A stretch of 64,000 nucleotides of DNA, from NCBI RefSeq assembly GCF_004210375.1, contig NC_134833.1, positions 22,003,396 to 22,067,395 of the forward strand. The letters run 5' to 3'. Made by a program: the position numbers and the translations under genes. This document shows, piece after piece, positions 49,401 through 59,100 of this stretch (positions within the stretch are counted from its first letter, which is position 1; each line of letters begins with the position of its first letter). The notes beneath the pieces are model-generated. The model was not told where the DNA came from, ran no database searches, and saw nothing but the letters and a program-made list of their open reading frames with translations. Origin of the DNA: Tachypleus tridentatus. Taxonomy: Eukaryota > Arthropoda > Merostomata > Xiphosura > Limulidae.

Positions 49401-49498
49401 AGAAACAGTAGTTATTTTTTCCACATAATTAGATCTGTATTTGTTACCTGATAATCGTCAAGCTGTTCTTCAGTGAAAGTGACAACTTTGTTTCCCAT
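34431..49498 (-). CDS. CIB2: Calcium- and integrin-binding protein (CIB2/CIB3-like), complete gene, six coding exons
   Basis: Six exons (49498-49448, 46058-46024, 44801-44684, 41159-41012, 36623-36428, 34452-34431) join in phase to 189 residues, close to the 187 of vertebrate CIB2. The start [17 protein letters not shown] has the Gly2 used for myristoylation in this family. The middle part contains ENPFRQRI and the hallmark [17 protein letters not shown]-hand 3 is [12 protein letters not shown] (118-129), with Asp at position 12 as is usual for CIB proteins. EF-hand 4 is [12 protein letters not shown] (159-170), a full canonical loop. The protein ends in FHIRI, the CIB2/CIB3 C-terminus. CIB proteins are membrane-associated calcium/magnesium sensors; CIB2/CIB3 act with integrins and, in hair cells, with TMC channels. 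All donors are GT and all acceptors AG. Introns are full of SINEs, exons have none. The choice between CIB2 and CIB3 is not settled. Confidence 0.95.
35181..35460 (+). repeat. SINE-A, 'GTGCGATTCG' subfamily
   Basis: Full length; head ggcccggcatggtcaagcgt with box B variant gggttcgcatcc. Confidence 0.93.
35688..35924 (+). repeat. SINE-A, 5'-truncated, followed directly by another
   Basis: Starts at ggcgtaatctgagg; the tail joins the head of the next SINE-A without a gap. Confidence 0.88.
35925..36173 (+). repeat. SINE-A with internal deletion
   Basis: The head begins cgctaggtgggttaaggc. The stretch between ggtggcgat and aacactgctaaatt is deleted. Confidence 0.88.
36428..36623 (-). CDS. CIB2: CIB exon 5
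   Basis: A 196-base exon that completes Asp118 and carries both calcium-binding EF-hands through SRAPDFL. Acceptor ACATAG, donor GTGAGA. A plus-strand open frame across it is only its antisense. Confidence 0.96.
36690..36946 (+). repeat. SINE-A, diverged, just upstream of CIB exon 5
   Basis: Starts at the anticodon region (cactcgactcgcaatctacg); the body is diverged, and the tail ends in acaaacaaacaa. Confidence 0.82.
37418..38280 (-). mobile_element. Tc1/mariner-type deletion derivative with intact TIRs
   Basis: An 863-base element flanked by TA on both sides (37416-37417, 38281-38282). The ends CAGAGAGGCATTAAAAAC and, reverse-complemented, CTAAGTGGCATTAAAAAC are inverted repeats. On the minus strand MPRLA...GRTPA..THFGV (from 37995) is a Tc1-type N-terminal helix-turn-helix start. 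It runs directly into the end of the catalytic domain: HDNARQH near 37885, then [11 protein letters not shown] and the typical tail EW..IP.....L..SM.RR...F...NGGHTRY (37597-37812). The DNA-binding and first catalytic regions between are deleted, and a stop and frameshifts add to this, so it is non-autonomous. It sits in CIB intron 4. Confidence 0.88.
38415..38728. repeat. Diverged 155-bp tandem duplication
   Basis: Two copies (about 38415-38568 and 38569-38728) share gtcgcRttgaaa, ttaggcYtaaatYtgaagtt, gctgtacgagaacaYagttt and tttaattaaaaaa. They differ at many sites, so this duplication is old. It lies in CIB intron 4. Confidence 0.7.
39305..39586 (+). repeat. SINE-A with target-site duplication
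   Basis: Full length; flanks acgtagaagtt and acgtaggagtt match. Confidence 0.92.
39801..40079 (-). repeat. SINE-A, 'GTGCGACTCG' subfamily
   Basis: Full length; ends tccatgccgggcc. Confidence 0.92.
41012..41159 (-). CDS. CIB2: CIB exon 4
   Basis: A 148-base exon encoding ENPFRQRI through VVYAFKIY plus one base. It covers the degenerate second EF-hand ([14 protein letters not shown]). Acceptor TTTCTCAG; donor GTTTGT is weak but phase-correct. The open frame continues past the donor into intron and should not be read as coding. Confidence 0.95.
41370..41638 (-). repeat. SINE-A with short target-site duplication
   Basis: Full length; tcaagat flanks both ends. It lies about 210 bases upstream of CIB exon 4. 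Confidence 0.92.
41720..42300 (+). repeat. Unclassified dispersed repeat, copy 2
   Basis: Matches copy 1 at 6260-7330 in the same block order, without the inverted arm. It lies in CIB intron 3. The repeat class is unknown. Confidence 0.55.
42318..42432 (-). repeat. SINE-C
   Basis: Reverse copy with intact box B stem ggggaatcgaacccc and head accgctgtaccagc. Confidence 0.8.
43035..43125 (-). repeat. SINE-B, diverged
   Basis: Reverse tail (tcctacataatggactatgt gtgctctgcccacc) and weak head. Confidence 0.5.
43195..43462 (+). repeat. SINE-A, full length
   Basis: Head tggctcagcatggccaggtg, body and tail intact. Confidence 0.92.
43801..44059 (+). repeat. SINE-A with head deletion and 12-base target-site duplication
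   Basis: Lacks about 20 bases after gcgggttca. Flanks agcttattgtag and agctaattgtag match with one change. Confidence 0.92.
44195..44280 (+). repeat. SINE-B, 5'-truncated
   Basis: Starts at the box B region (tttccatacccgtgatgg); the tail caaataacccactgtgcagc tttgtgctta is intact. Confidence 0.65.
44370..44505 (-). repeat. Dispersed element with hairpin motif, copy in CIB intron 3
   Basis: The minus strand contains CGGCAACGGTCAGTTGCAAA, AACCTAAAGATGGCCTAAGA and AGGTCAAAACGTTTT, then the ATACCCGTACTAGCTGTCTT tail. It lies about 180 bases downstream of CIB exon 3. Confidence 0.5.
44684..44801 (-). CDS. CIB2: CIB exon 3
   Basis: A 118-base exon that completes an Arg codon and then encodes [14 protein letters not shown] through VEKMPELR. 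Acceptor TGTTAG, donor GTAAAA, ends in phase 0. Confidence 0.93.
44802..46023. other. CIB2: CIB intron 2
   Basis: AT-rich intron without a recognisable repeat, unlike the SINE-filled introns 1, 3 and 4. Confidence 0.6.
46024..46058 (-). CDS. CIB2: CIB exon 2
   Basis: A 35-base exon encoding [11 protein letters not shown] plus two bases of the next codon. It has an AACAG acceptor and a strong GTAAGT donor. DCTFF is a family signature. Confidence 0.93.
46225..46497 (-). repeat. SINE-A, diverged, upstream of CIB exon 2
   Basis: All parts are recognisable with many substitutions, so it is older than most copies. Confidence 0.88.
46633..46750 (-). repeat. SINE-C with target-site duplication
   Basis: Reverse full-length copy; flanks aaagcctctgag (46621) and aaagcctctcag (46753) are a 12-base duplication with one change. 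Confidence 0.85.
46765..46886 (+). repeat. SINE-B
   Basis: Head catcggtatgtgtgtgaact, box B gagttttgatacccg, tail caaataacccaatgtgcagc and caaacaaacaca. Confidence 0.75.
47233..47504 (+). repeat. SINE-A, well preserved, with target-site duplication
   Basis: Nearly consensus; gacttaccagt repeats at 47218 and 47506. Box B reads gggttcgcatcc. Confidence 0.95.
47713..47966 (+). repeat. SINE-A with perfect 13-base target-site duplication
   Basis: atcaaaattaccg flanks both ends exactly. The head is the ggtggttaaggcactcgact subfamily, with a deletion in the tail. Confidence 0.95.
48778..49046 (-). repeat. SINE-A, full length
   Basis: In CIB intron 1; body and head close to consensus. Confidence 0.92.
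49448..49498 (-). CDS. CIB2: CIB exon 1
   Basis: Encodes residues 1-17, [17 protein letters not shown], and ends in phase 0 at CAG followed by GTAACA. The ATG at 49498-49496 fits the family N-terminus exactly. Confidence 0.93.
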
Positions 49499-49610
49499 TA
49501 CTAACTTGGAAAATAACTTCTTGGAGCGTTACGGTTTCTGCCGTTATTGACAAAATATTTGTAAAACCTGTATTATTGATGATTCTTAGCACTAAAATAA
49601 CTGTTAATTG

Positions 49611-49634
49611 TCTCTATTTAAAGGTTCTAGAACC
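49611..49634 (-). promoter_or_regulatory. Candidate CIB promoter: TATA-like box with adjacent palindrome
   Basis: About 115-135 bases upstream of the CIB ATG the minus strand has TTTAAATAGAGA (49622-49611). Just before it lies the perfect 12-base palindrome GGTTCTAGAACC (49634-49623), whose TTCTAGAA core is a two-unit heat-shock-element-like site. Position fits a core promoter, but no transcription start is proven. Confidence 0.35.
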
Positions 49635-50237
49635 CGACCAACTTCATGAAACATCAGTCTCAAATGACGTAGAATTTCCAACAGAGACAGTAGACCCATA
49701 GTGACGTTCGAAAGAGTACTGCAAAGGGTGTGGTTCTTTTTGGGTGGTGTACCTTTTGTGTCTGGTGCTCCATCACTAACGACCAAAGTACTTTCAGATC
49801 AATACTGGATGTAAGCCTAGAAACGATACGTGTACGTATTATTTTGGATTTGAACTACGTTACAAAGTTGGGTGTTGTTCTGTTATATAAGATGACAGAC
49901 TCTCTTTTTGTTTTCTTTTTTGTGTTTATAAAACCTCAAAAATTTGGAATTATAAAACATGCATACATTTAAAAATTGAAAAAGAAATGTCGTCATAATG
50001 AAAGTTCCTTTGTACAAGAATTATCTTGTGTGTTTTTTCAAGAATAAACTTTGTTACGTAAAACTAGAGGTTTCTGGGTAAGTGACTAATTCCAAACTAC
50101 TGGTATTATTTCCATGAAATGTATGAGTGCCAAGTTTCTGAACAAAAAACATGACCTGGTCAACAGAATTAGCCTGCATGATCTACGATCCTTGCATTTA
50201 TTTTCGTCAGTGCTAGGAAAAGTGAAACTAATTAAAG

Positions 50238-50645
50238 GGCCCCGGCATGGTCAGGTGGTTAAGGGCTCGACTCGTAATCTGAGGGTCCCGGGTTCGAATC
50301 CCCGTCATTTCAAACGTGCCCGCCCTTTCAGCCGTTGGGGCGTTATAATGTTATGGTCAATTCCATAATTCGTTGTTAAAAAGTAGCCCAAGAGTTGGTA
50401 GTGTCTGATGATGATTAGCTGCCTTCATCTCCAGTCTTGCCACCCAGTGGCTCAGCGGTTATATGCGGACTTACAACGCTAAAACTCGTGTTTCGATACC
50501 CGTGGTGGGCAGAGCACAGATAGCCCATTGAGTAGCTTTGTGCTTAGTTCAAAACAAAACCACAACTCTCTAGTCTTACACTGCTAAACTAGGGATGGCT
50601 AGTGCAGATAGCCCTCGTGTAGCTTTGCGTAAAATTAAAAAATTA
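50238..50645 (+). repeat. SINE-A split by a SINE-B insertion
   Basis: Left part 50238-50439, right part 50567-50645. The SINE-B between is flanked by tctccagtcttg and tctctagtctta, a duplication of SINE-A sequence. Confidence 0.93.
50440..50566 (+). repeat. SINE-B, near-consensus, inserted in a SINE-A
   Basis: Cleanest copy in the window: head cacccagtggctcagcggtt, anticodon-like TAC in gcggacttacaacgc, box B gtttcgatacccg, tail agtagctttgtgcttagttc then aaaacaaaac. Confidence 0.9.
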
Positions 50646-51092
50646 AATCGGCGTACGGAAAAAATAAATATACGGTAAAAATGTAAAAACTAAATGATTA
50701 ACATAAACTGCAGAATGTTATATATTCTAACGGATTTACTGTTATACTTTTATTTCGGTGTTTCGTTTGTTTCAGATTAATGCATGTGACTTAGAAAAAC
50801 TTAACGAAAACTAATTCAGAATGTGTATTACGCAGTGAATTGTATTTTGTCCCTAAAGACACTTTTCGAAGTCACCGTGAAAATTGTTTTCAAGGATTCT
50901 CGGTAAGTCTTTGATCGGAAGGATCATCAAACCTTCACTGTATCACTTTAGCTTGTTTTGTCGGTGATTTATATATGTTTTACAAATTCGAGAGTCATAT
51001 CTATTTCACTCTGGACTATACTGTAGATGTCACCATGACATTTAGTTATACTAGTCACGACAGATACATAAATATGTACAAGTTGGCCGGTA

Positions 51093-51364
51093 GGTTTGGT
51101 TTTAATTTCGCGCAAAGCTACACAAAAGCTATCTGTGTTAGCCATCCCTAATTTAGCAGTGTAAGACTAGAGGGAAGGCAGCTAGTCATCACCACCCACC
51201 GCCAACTCTTGGGCTACTCTTTTAATCAACGAATAGTGGGATTGAACGTCACATTACAACGCCCCCACGGCTGAAAGAGCAATCATATTTGGTGTGACGG
51301 GGATTCGAACCCGCGACCCTCAGATTACGAGTCGAGTGCCTTAATCACCTGGCCATACCAGGCT
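51093..51364 (-). repeat. SINE-A, full length
   Basis: Complete, with box B complement ggattcgaaccc intact. Confidence 0.92.
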
Positions 51365-51529
51365 GGGTTTTGGGTATTGTAGAGTTTAAATGCAACATAT
51401 TATCCAAACTTCTAGGTAAAATACCTCAAGGTTCACCACAGTCATAATGAGCCTAAAATTAAAATTGTTGACAAGATGGGGTAATCTTCAGGAAATAAGG
51501 CCAATCACATGGTTACATTTTTAATCGAT

Positions 51530-51690
51530 TTGTTTGTTGAATTTTCACGCTGAGTTAATCAAGGGATATCCGCGCAAGAAATTCCTCATTTACAAGCGAT
51601 AGTTCAGAGGGAAGACAGTCAACAACACCCACCACCAACTTTTCGGATACTCCATTTGAATAACTGAATTTTATGATTACTCATTTAAGG
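51530..51690 (-). repeat. SINE-A, very degenerate
   Basis: Tail and part of the body only (agagggaagacagtcaacaa caccca); an old copy. Confidence 0.55.
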
Positions 51691-52429
51691 CACTCTCGTT
51701 TCAAAGGTGAGGAATGTTTACATTGGAAGCTACTGTAATGAATATCTTGTAAATAAAGTTGAAAAAAAATCTTTTCTGTCCATATAATAACAAAAAACTT
51801 TATTTCGAATGTTCTCACTTAGAGTTTCATCAGAACTAGCAGACAGAACTAGTAATTAATACACTATATATTTTAAAAACGAACATGTACTAAAACATGA
51901 TGTTAGCTTTTAAATTTGGAAGCAATGACTTTGTACTGATATAAGGATTATGAAACTCGTAAGATCTAGAGGCTGATAAAAACGTGCAAATGTTTAGTGT
52001 ATTGCACTTTCATGAAGTACTTAGATGTGTTAAAACTAGAAAAAAATACAAAATCTACAGAACATACGACGAAGTCAAACACAACAATGTGCCTTTATGT
52101 TTTGGAAAACTCAAAAATTAAAGTTCAAAATCATTTTTGAGGACAATATAATATATATTAGAAAAATAATTCACCCGATAAATTTTAAAATATAAAACAA
52201 AACCTTTCACAATAACAATCATAAATTCGTACTGATTACCTAACATTTTTATTTTATAACCCTCTCTCTACATATGTGTGTGTGTGTGTTTGTAACCAAA
52301 ACATCAATTACATTCACCTGTAAATACAAATAAAAAAAACATTGCAAAACCAATCTTTTTGCTCCTTTCTGTTATTAACTTCTTCTATCAGTTTTGTGAC
52401 TTCGTTGGTTACACTTTTACTGAGGATCT

Positions 52430-52709
52430 TTTTGTTTGTTTGTTTTGAATTTCGAGCAAAGATACATGAGGGCTATCTATACTAACTGTCCCTAATTTAG
52501 CAGTGTAAGACTAGAGGGAAGGCAGCTAGTCATCACCACCCACAGCCACCTCTATGGACTACTCTTTTGCCAACAAAGACTGTGATAGACCAAAACATTT
52601 TAATGCCACCATGGCTGAAAGAGCAAGGATGTTTGGTGCAACAGAGATTCGAACCTGCAAACCTCAGAATACAAGTTAAGCATTCTAACCACCTGGTCAT
52701 GCTGGGCTG
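52430..52709 (-). repeat. SINE-A, full length, diverged
   Basis: All parts are present; the body has many CpG-type changes. Confidence 0.9.
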
Positions 52710-53236
52710 CTGAGAACCTATACAAAAAAATACAAGTACCACTTTTCAACTAATCTAAATTAAATACACAGACTTTCCAAATGTAGAATCATACAATAGA
52801 GCCCACAAATAAATTAAATACATCATAATTGTTCAAACATAAATCAAATTAGTCAATATACTTTTCTAAATTAAAATCTTATTCTACTTATTCTTATCAA
52901 TAATAATTAATTTATTCTATGATTTCATACTCTTACACAAGTCTTATTAACTGTGTTCACATTTCCTAGTGACTTCACCCAGCTTATTATTCTGATCTCT
53001 TACTACTGCCTATTTAGAGTGGTACTAATACATTTTATGAAATATATTTTTCAAAATAGTCTTTCACATTCTCCATGTCTAAGACAACGAAAACATGAAC
53101 ATATAATTGTTTTAGAATTTTATCAAAGTATATTTACTAAAATTTTTCTTGGCACATGTTAGTACTCACCCCAAATATATATAATTAAATGTTCTTACAA
53201 ATCTTTCAAGTAGATTATATTATTTGATTTCTAATT

Positions 53237-53475
53237 ACAGGTTTCTTTGTTTGGAGTTTCGTACAAAGCTACACGAGGGTTATCTGCACTGGCCGTCCCT
53301 AATTTTGCAGTGTAAGACTACAGGGAAAGCAACTAGTCATCACCACCCACTGCCATCTCTTGGGCTGCTCTTTTATCAACGAATAGTGGGATTGAGAGTC
53401 ACATTATAACACCCCCACGGCTGAAAGGGTGAGCATGTTTGGTGTGAAGGGGATTCAAAGGGGATTGAAATTGCT
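53237..53475 (-). repeat. SINE-A, head truncated
   Basis: The tail and body are good; the tRNA-like head stops near the box B complement, where ggggattcaaa is duplicated. Confidence 0.88.
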
Positions 53476-54540
53476 AAGAATAACTTTTTTTGATTGGACT
53501 TTAAAACAAGAGATTAATAAAGATAATAATATATATTTTGTTATGATTCATTCTACAGATTACATATTGATACTTCATTTGTTAATACACAATTAAAACA
53601 AACAGTAGAAAAATACTGAAAGATGTATTAAAAATAATGAAATTATTTTATTAAGAAGTTAGCCTAAAAATTTATATGGATTACTGAATAAACCTCAAAA
53701 AAAGATTTTACAGAAGGTGTTTTCAGTTGTGACAGAAAGATGCTTCATGTAATTTAGGTTATGTGAAACCTACCAAAATGATGAAAGACAATAACAAATA
53801 AATTTTATTTTTTAATTAATAACTCATTTAATTGTAATTCTACAAATGTAATAAAACTTTTAAAATATGTAAACTGCAGCGAATTATTTAATTGCGAGAT
53901 AATTTAAGGTTACAGCTACATTTAAATATATTTCATGTCAGATTTTCAAAAAGAGTCCACCCTCTGCCAGTAAACATTTTAATGAATGTATTTTGAGACA
54001 ATTTAAAATTCTAAAAGAATCATACTTTCCTGAAACTTATATAGAATTATTTTGGCACCATTTTGAAAAGATAGTAGTAGGAAAACAGAAGTAATTAGTT
54101 GTGTAAAATCACTAGGAAATGTAAAAACAATTACTAAGACCTGCAGAAAGTTAAAGTAAGTAACATGAAGAAATAATAAAATAAATAAATCACATTTCTA
54201 TTAGAATAATAAGATAAAATACAATTAGAATAATTTTATTCTATTTTTTGGCCATTTATAATGTACTTAATTTATACATGGACTGTATTATATGTTTGTA
54301 TATTTGGAAATTATATCTAATTAGTTTGTTTATGTTTAGTTGGAAAGTGGTATTTGTACATTTTTGGTTATAGATCGTCAGTAAAACTATTTCCTGAAGT
54401 TTGACCTTTTAAGTCAGAAACTGGTAGAAGAAATTAATAAAATAAATAACAAAAAAGTACTTAATTTTATGTATATAAAAACACACACATACACATATAC
54501 ACAAAATATTAACAACCACTCAGATTGTCATCACACTCGT
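53476..54540. other. AT-rich intergenic DNA 5' of TIR copy B
   Basis: Very AT-rich; no frame, repeat array or exon recognised. Confidence 0.4.
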
Positions 54541-55766
54541 CACAAAATTTTTACTTTTTTCTTGTTCCTGGGCAGAAACTATTATTTCCCAAATGCTTAT
54601 GCCTAAAGTAAATGGAAAAGACCTATTTTTCTCTTTAAACTTTGCTTTTGTGACCTGGGTGATGAAATTTTCAAATTTACCCATTTTCCAGAACATTCCA
54701 GGTAGATTCAGTGTTGAGTAGTTGATAGAGAATTTTCTCGAACTTATAAGAATTTTCAAGAATTGTAGAACTTACGAGAATTTTCAATAACCTTTTAGAA
54801 TTTTCTAGAACTTTTCATATGTAATATATATATATACAGTCACCACTCACCACTTCAGTTTAGTTCTTGCTGCCTAAGTGAACACATAGACCTATCCAAA
54901 GGAGGCTTTACCAAGTTTCCCTGTTATCTTTGCCTTTGGGACAGCAGGGACACTGCAGCGCACTGCAACAGAAAACATTGGCCACAACGGATCAAGTTCT
55001 CTGTGGGGAAACACAGTGTCAAGTGTGAGCCACTAGTGGACCTCCAGAAAGTGTTGTTCCCACCATTGCACATAAAATTGGGTCTTATGAAACAATTTGT
55101 CACAGCTCTTGGTAAGGTCTGCAGCCTTCAAGCACCTTCGAGACTTTTTCTCTAAGCTGTCTGAGGCAAAGATCAAAGCTGGTGTCTTCGTTAGACCACA
55201 AATAAAGAAGATTCCGAAGAATTCCCCAAGAAACTCAATAGGAAGGGAAAAAAAACTCGGGCAGCTTTGTCGCAGTGGTTCGGGGCTTCTTGGGCAATCA
55301 CAAGGACGAAAATTATGTGGAACTGGTTGAGGCTCTGGTGAAGAACTACGGCAAAATGGGCTGCAAGATGTCCCTGAAAGTCCATATCCTTGACGCCATC
55401 TTGATAAAGGAGCCGTATAATGAAAACATGATGGGAGACTATATTTGGGGGTTGATACATGAAAGTGATTTACATTACAGTCGCAAATCTCGAAAAACTA
55501 CTCACTTCTAAACATTTTTGTTCATGTTTGTATAACTTTAGTATAAATACATGTAAATCTTGACTCATATGTTGTTTTATTCAGACCTTATGTAAATGAA
55601 AATGTGCAAATGTGCCCGTTTTTACACAGAAAATATGTTAATTTCTAAATTTCATTATCCAGGTTACAAAACCAAAGTTTGAAGGAAATAATGGCCATTT
55701 TCTCTACTTTTACAACATAAGCAATTAAGAAATAACACATATTATCCAGGAACAAAATTTGTGTTA
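54541..55766 (+). mobile_element. TIR element copy B, internally deleted
   Basis: Shares both ends and most internal sequence with copy A. It lacks more of the 5' coding part: the protein begins inside GFTKFPCYLCLWDSR. It keeps C-x2-C-x9-H-x4-H, HIKLGLMK and NYVELVEALVKNY. It also has one shorter deletion near the 3' end. It has no SINE where copy A carries one. It lies just past the START-gene poly(A) signal. Confidence 0.65.
54729..54837 (+). promoter_or_regulatory. Heat-shock-element-like array and TATA run in copy B
   Basis: The same arrangement as in copy A: TTCTCGAAC, TTTTCAAGAA, TTTTAGAATTTTCTAGAAC in about 10-base phase, then a TATATATATA run at 54823-54837. Conservation between two diverged copies argues it is part of the element. 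Confidence 0.5.
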
Positions 55767-55909
55767 CATAGTGTTATATGCAAAGATATTGACTAATTTG
55801 TAGCTTATAACTGTCAACCAGTAACAGATACTTCTCAGACATGTATTAAATAACAATAAAAAAAACTTTAAAATTTATGAGAATTTCCATGTGCCCCTTC
55901 AAGTTTAGA

Positions 55910-55915
55910 TTTATT
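55910..55915 (-). terminator. Poly(A) signal of the START gene
   Basis: AATAAA on the minus strand about 120 bases after the stop. The left neighbour is copy B of the TIR element, whose end lies near 55766. Confidence 0.5.
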
Positions 55916-56034
55916 ACAACAAGCACTGATACTGTATTGTCTTTCAATGAATGTTTTTCCATATGAATCTTCTATATAATGTTCCCTGAGCACTTACTGC
56001 ACAAGTCTATAAAAGACTGAAACATTCACTACAC

Positions 56035-56145
56035 TTATTCTTCAGTGTTGTTCATTCCATTTCTGGTATAATCTCGCAAGTGATTTACATAATTAAACAT
56101 AAAATGAGCCATAGTCTGGTCAACTAAATACTGAGGAAGCCAACC
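56035..56145 (-). CDS. START terminal exon
   Basis: 111 bases, 36 residues plus TAA, beginning GWLPQYLVDQ. It encodes the C-terminal lid helix of the START fold. Acceptor CCTCTAG. Confidence 0.9.
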   Translation of the reverse strand, partial: GWLPQYLVDQTMAHFMFNYVNHLRDYTRNGMNNTEE

Positions 56146-59100
56146 CTAGAGGAAAGAGATACACTATTAGATATTTAATTGTGTAAGTTAACAAACAATT
56201 TGAAAGTTATACAAAAATAGCTGAAGTTTGCACAAGTATAATTTATAGCTAAGAAAATATAAAAAAAAACTGTTTGTTTATAATTAAGTACAAAGTTACA
56301 CGTTGCTATGCCAACAATGAGTATCAAAACCTGATTTGTAGCATTTTAAGCCTATCACTGAGTTGTTGGAGTGCAATATAAAAACACTTAAGTTTTTTTT
56401 TCTAAATTATTAAAAACATTAAATATTATATATTGTATTTCTAAACTGAGATATAGGTACAGGTGACCTCAATAAAAATTACTACTACTAATAAAAATTA
56501 CTGGTTCAACAGTTATTTTAAAAGTACTGGTGCTACAAATTTCAATATAATAATGTTGTTCTTAAGAATTTGTAGTACATACTGGCAGGATTTAAATATT
56601 TTGACAATAAATAAAATTATCATTACCCTTCAAATAATAATATTAAAAATAAAAAACAAACATTTTTTTTGTCAAAGTGTCTTCCTCAGGACTAGTAGAA
56701 ATACTGTTATTGTACTACAAACAGTTATTTCACTACTAGAACTGGTAAAGTCATAACAGTAAATAAATTTTTGCTCATAATAAACCATATGATTTTATAA
56801 GAAGACATGAAACAAAATTATAGTCAAAGTAAGAAAAGTAAAATATGGTCACGACCTTAAGATTTGTGTTCAACAGCCATTGTAGATGACATGTACTCCC
56901 ATCCACTGGACTAAATACATAAACACTGGGTCCATGTTCCCCTCTAAAAATAATAATTATGATGTTATATTTGATATCTGTTTCAAAGTTTTATTTATTT
57001 ACTTCAGGATTAAACTAATATATCTGGTTTCTCTTAACCTTTTTTGAATCTTAACATTACTACAAACTCCAACTACTGTTATTTTAGAGGTGTAAGCTCA
57101 CATTGAAAATAATTTAATACTAGTATTAATTTGAAGGTTCATCTTTCCTCTTATGAGCACAATCGATTTCACAACTCATACCAGAATAACAAAAGTACTT
57201 AAGAAAGTTAACTAGTATGACATAGTAGAAGATGCATCTTTGCAGAAAATAAATTTAAAATTAGTTGCTACATTGTAACACAATATTCATTACATCACAT
57301 ACATGGCCCTCATGTGTCGTAGGAGTTGGAAATATTGAAGTAAAAGAAGAAAAGTTTACTTTTAAAATGCTTTTCAGAATTTATTGTCAAAACCAATAAA
57401 TATCATTATATCAAGAGGCTTCTGATTGTAAACAGAATCATAAAAATGAGAATTATTTTAAAATTATACACAAATGTAAAAAAAGACGTCAGATATTACC
57501 ACAAAGTAGTCTCAATGATATGATACTTTATAGTTAAAGCACTCTTTGTTTCCCTCTGAAAAAGTACATCTTTCAAAAGTGTTCAAATTATAGCATACCA
57601 CATGATTGTGTTAACTTGAACCTAAGTGTTTTTCTAAAAGTCAGTCGCAATATATCAAGGTTATAAGTTCTATTGCATACAACCAGAATTATTTCTTATA
57701 ATTACAACGTGCACTTTTGGAATAACAGTGCAAATAGTAATAAATATTTATGTAATAATTTTTATTAGAAATATAGATTTTTAAAATATACCAAATCATG
57801 TATTTTCAACTTTATTCTAGTTTTATAACTCCATTACCTCACATGCTTGGTTGTAGAGGCATGCTAGGATGTGTTACAGACACCATAGCATTAATAATAG
57901 ACCCACCTCGATTCTCCAACATCCTAGCAACTACAAAATCCCTATAAAAAAAAAAAGACAAATTTGAACATACATTAAAAGAATCTTACTCGATAGTCAA
58001 TGCAGTTCAAGTACAAGCTAAAGTGTGCTTCGTTTTAACCTGTTTCAACATTAAACCTTCAACACAATTAAAACCCTTCTTAATATAACAACCCACAATT
58101 CAAAGTATAAAGTGAAACAAAGTTGTTTCATATTTCCTGAAAATATTTCATAATTCTGAGAGGAGTGAAATCAGAAAAAAAATTGAAATTTGTAATATCT
58201 TATCTAATCTTCCACTGCTTTTGAATTTATGTTTTCAGTACTTTTTTTAAAAATTATAATCATCTAACTAATAAAGATAAAAACATAAGTTCTGTTTAAT
58301 TTTTGTGTACTACTTATTACTGCCTACAGTTAGCAAACCACATGTCCTACACAAACTTTTATAGAAACATAAACTATCAAAACTAATCTTCTTATAGTCT
58401 TAAGAATTCAATTTTGTTTTTTAAAAATAATATTAGAAAAATACATAAATGTTGGTTAAGGACATCAAATCGAAATATAAATATATTTCCACGAGCTGCT
58501 TTAACCATCTGCAAAGCAATGTCAAAATATAGTTCTAGTATATCCATAGCTTGTTTTACTTCAAAGGTATTTTTATGCCATTACAGAGATGACATTTTTA
58601 GAAAAACTTAAGTTATGAAAACAGCAATATTGTACCATAAGAACACCTCCATATAATTGTAGAGTTCCAAAAACAAACAGTCTGTAAAGACAGTGTTTTC
58701 TTAGAAGTACAAAACCAAAACAGGAGCTTATGATGTAGATCTTATAACAGAAAAAAAATCTGAACTTCTTCTCTGATTTGAAACGTATCAAAGAAATGTC
58801 TTAACCCTACATGCATAGGTGGGAATCGTGTGCAAACCATGACATTATGCAGTGTGCTATTCAACACTGTATTTTCTTTTATGTCAATGTTATCGATTGT
58901 TTATCTCAACCTACATTTCTGATACAGAGGAGGGTAAATACCAGACACAGGATATAAAGATTCTGAAAAAGAAACTTGAGAAAATATACATTTCAGAAGA
59001 GGTTCTGGAGACTTTACAAACTAACAAAACTACATTTATTCTGCAAGTAAGCCATAGCTTCCACTCTGAATTATCAGTGTTTCAGTTAGACTAACACTGT

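Noticed and set aside
49604-49786. 60-codon minus frame upstream of CIB
   Set aside because: Lies at the presumed promoter; no resemblance to any CIB extension.
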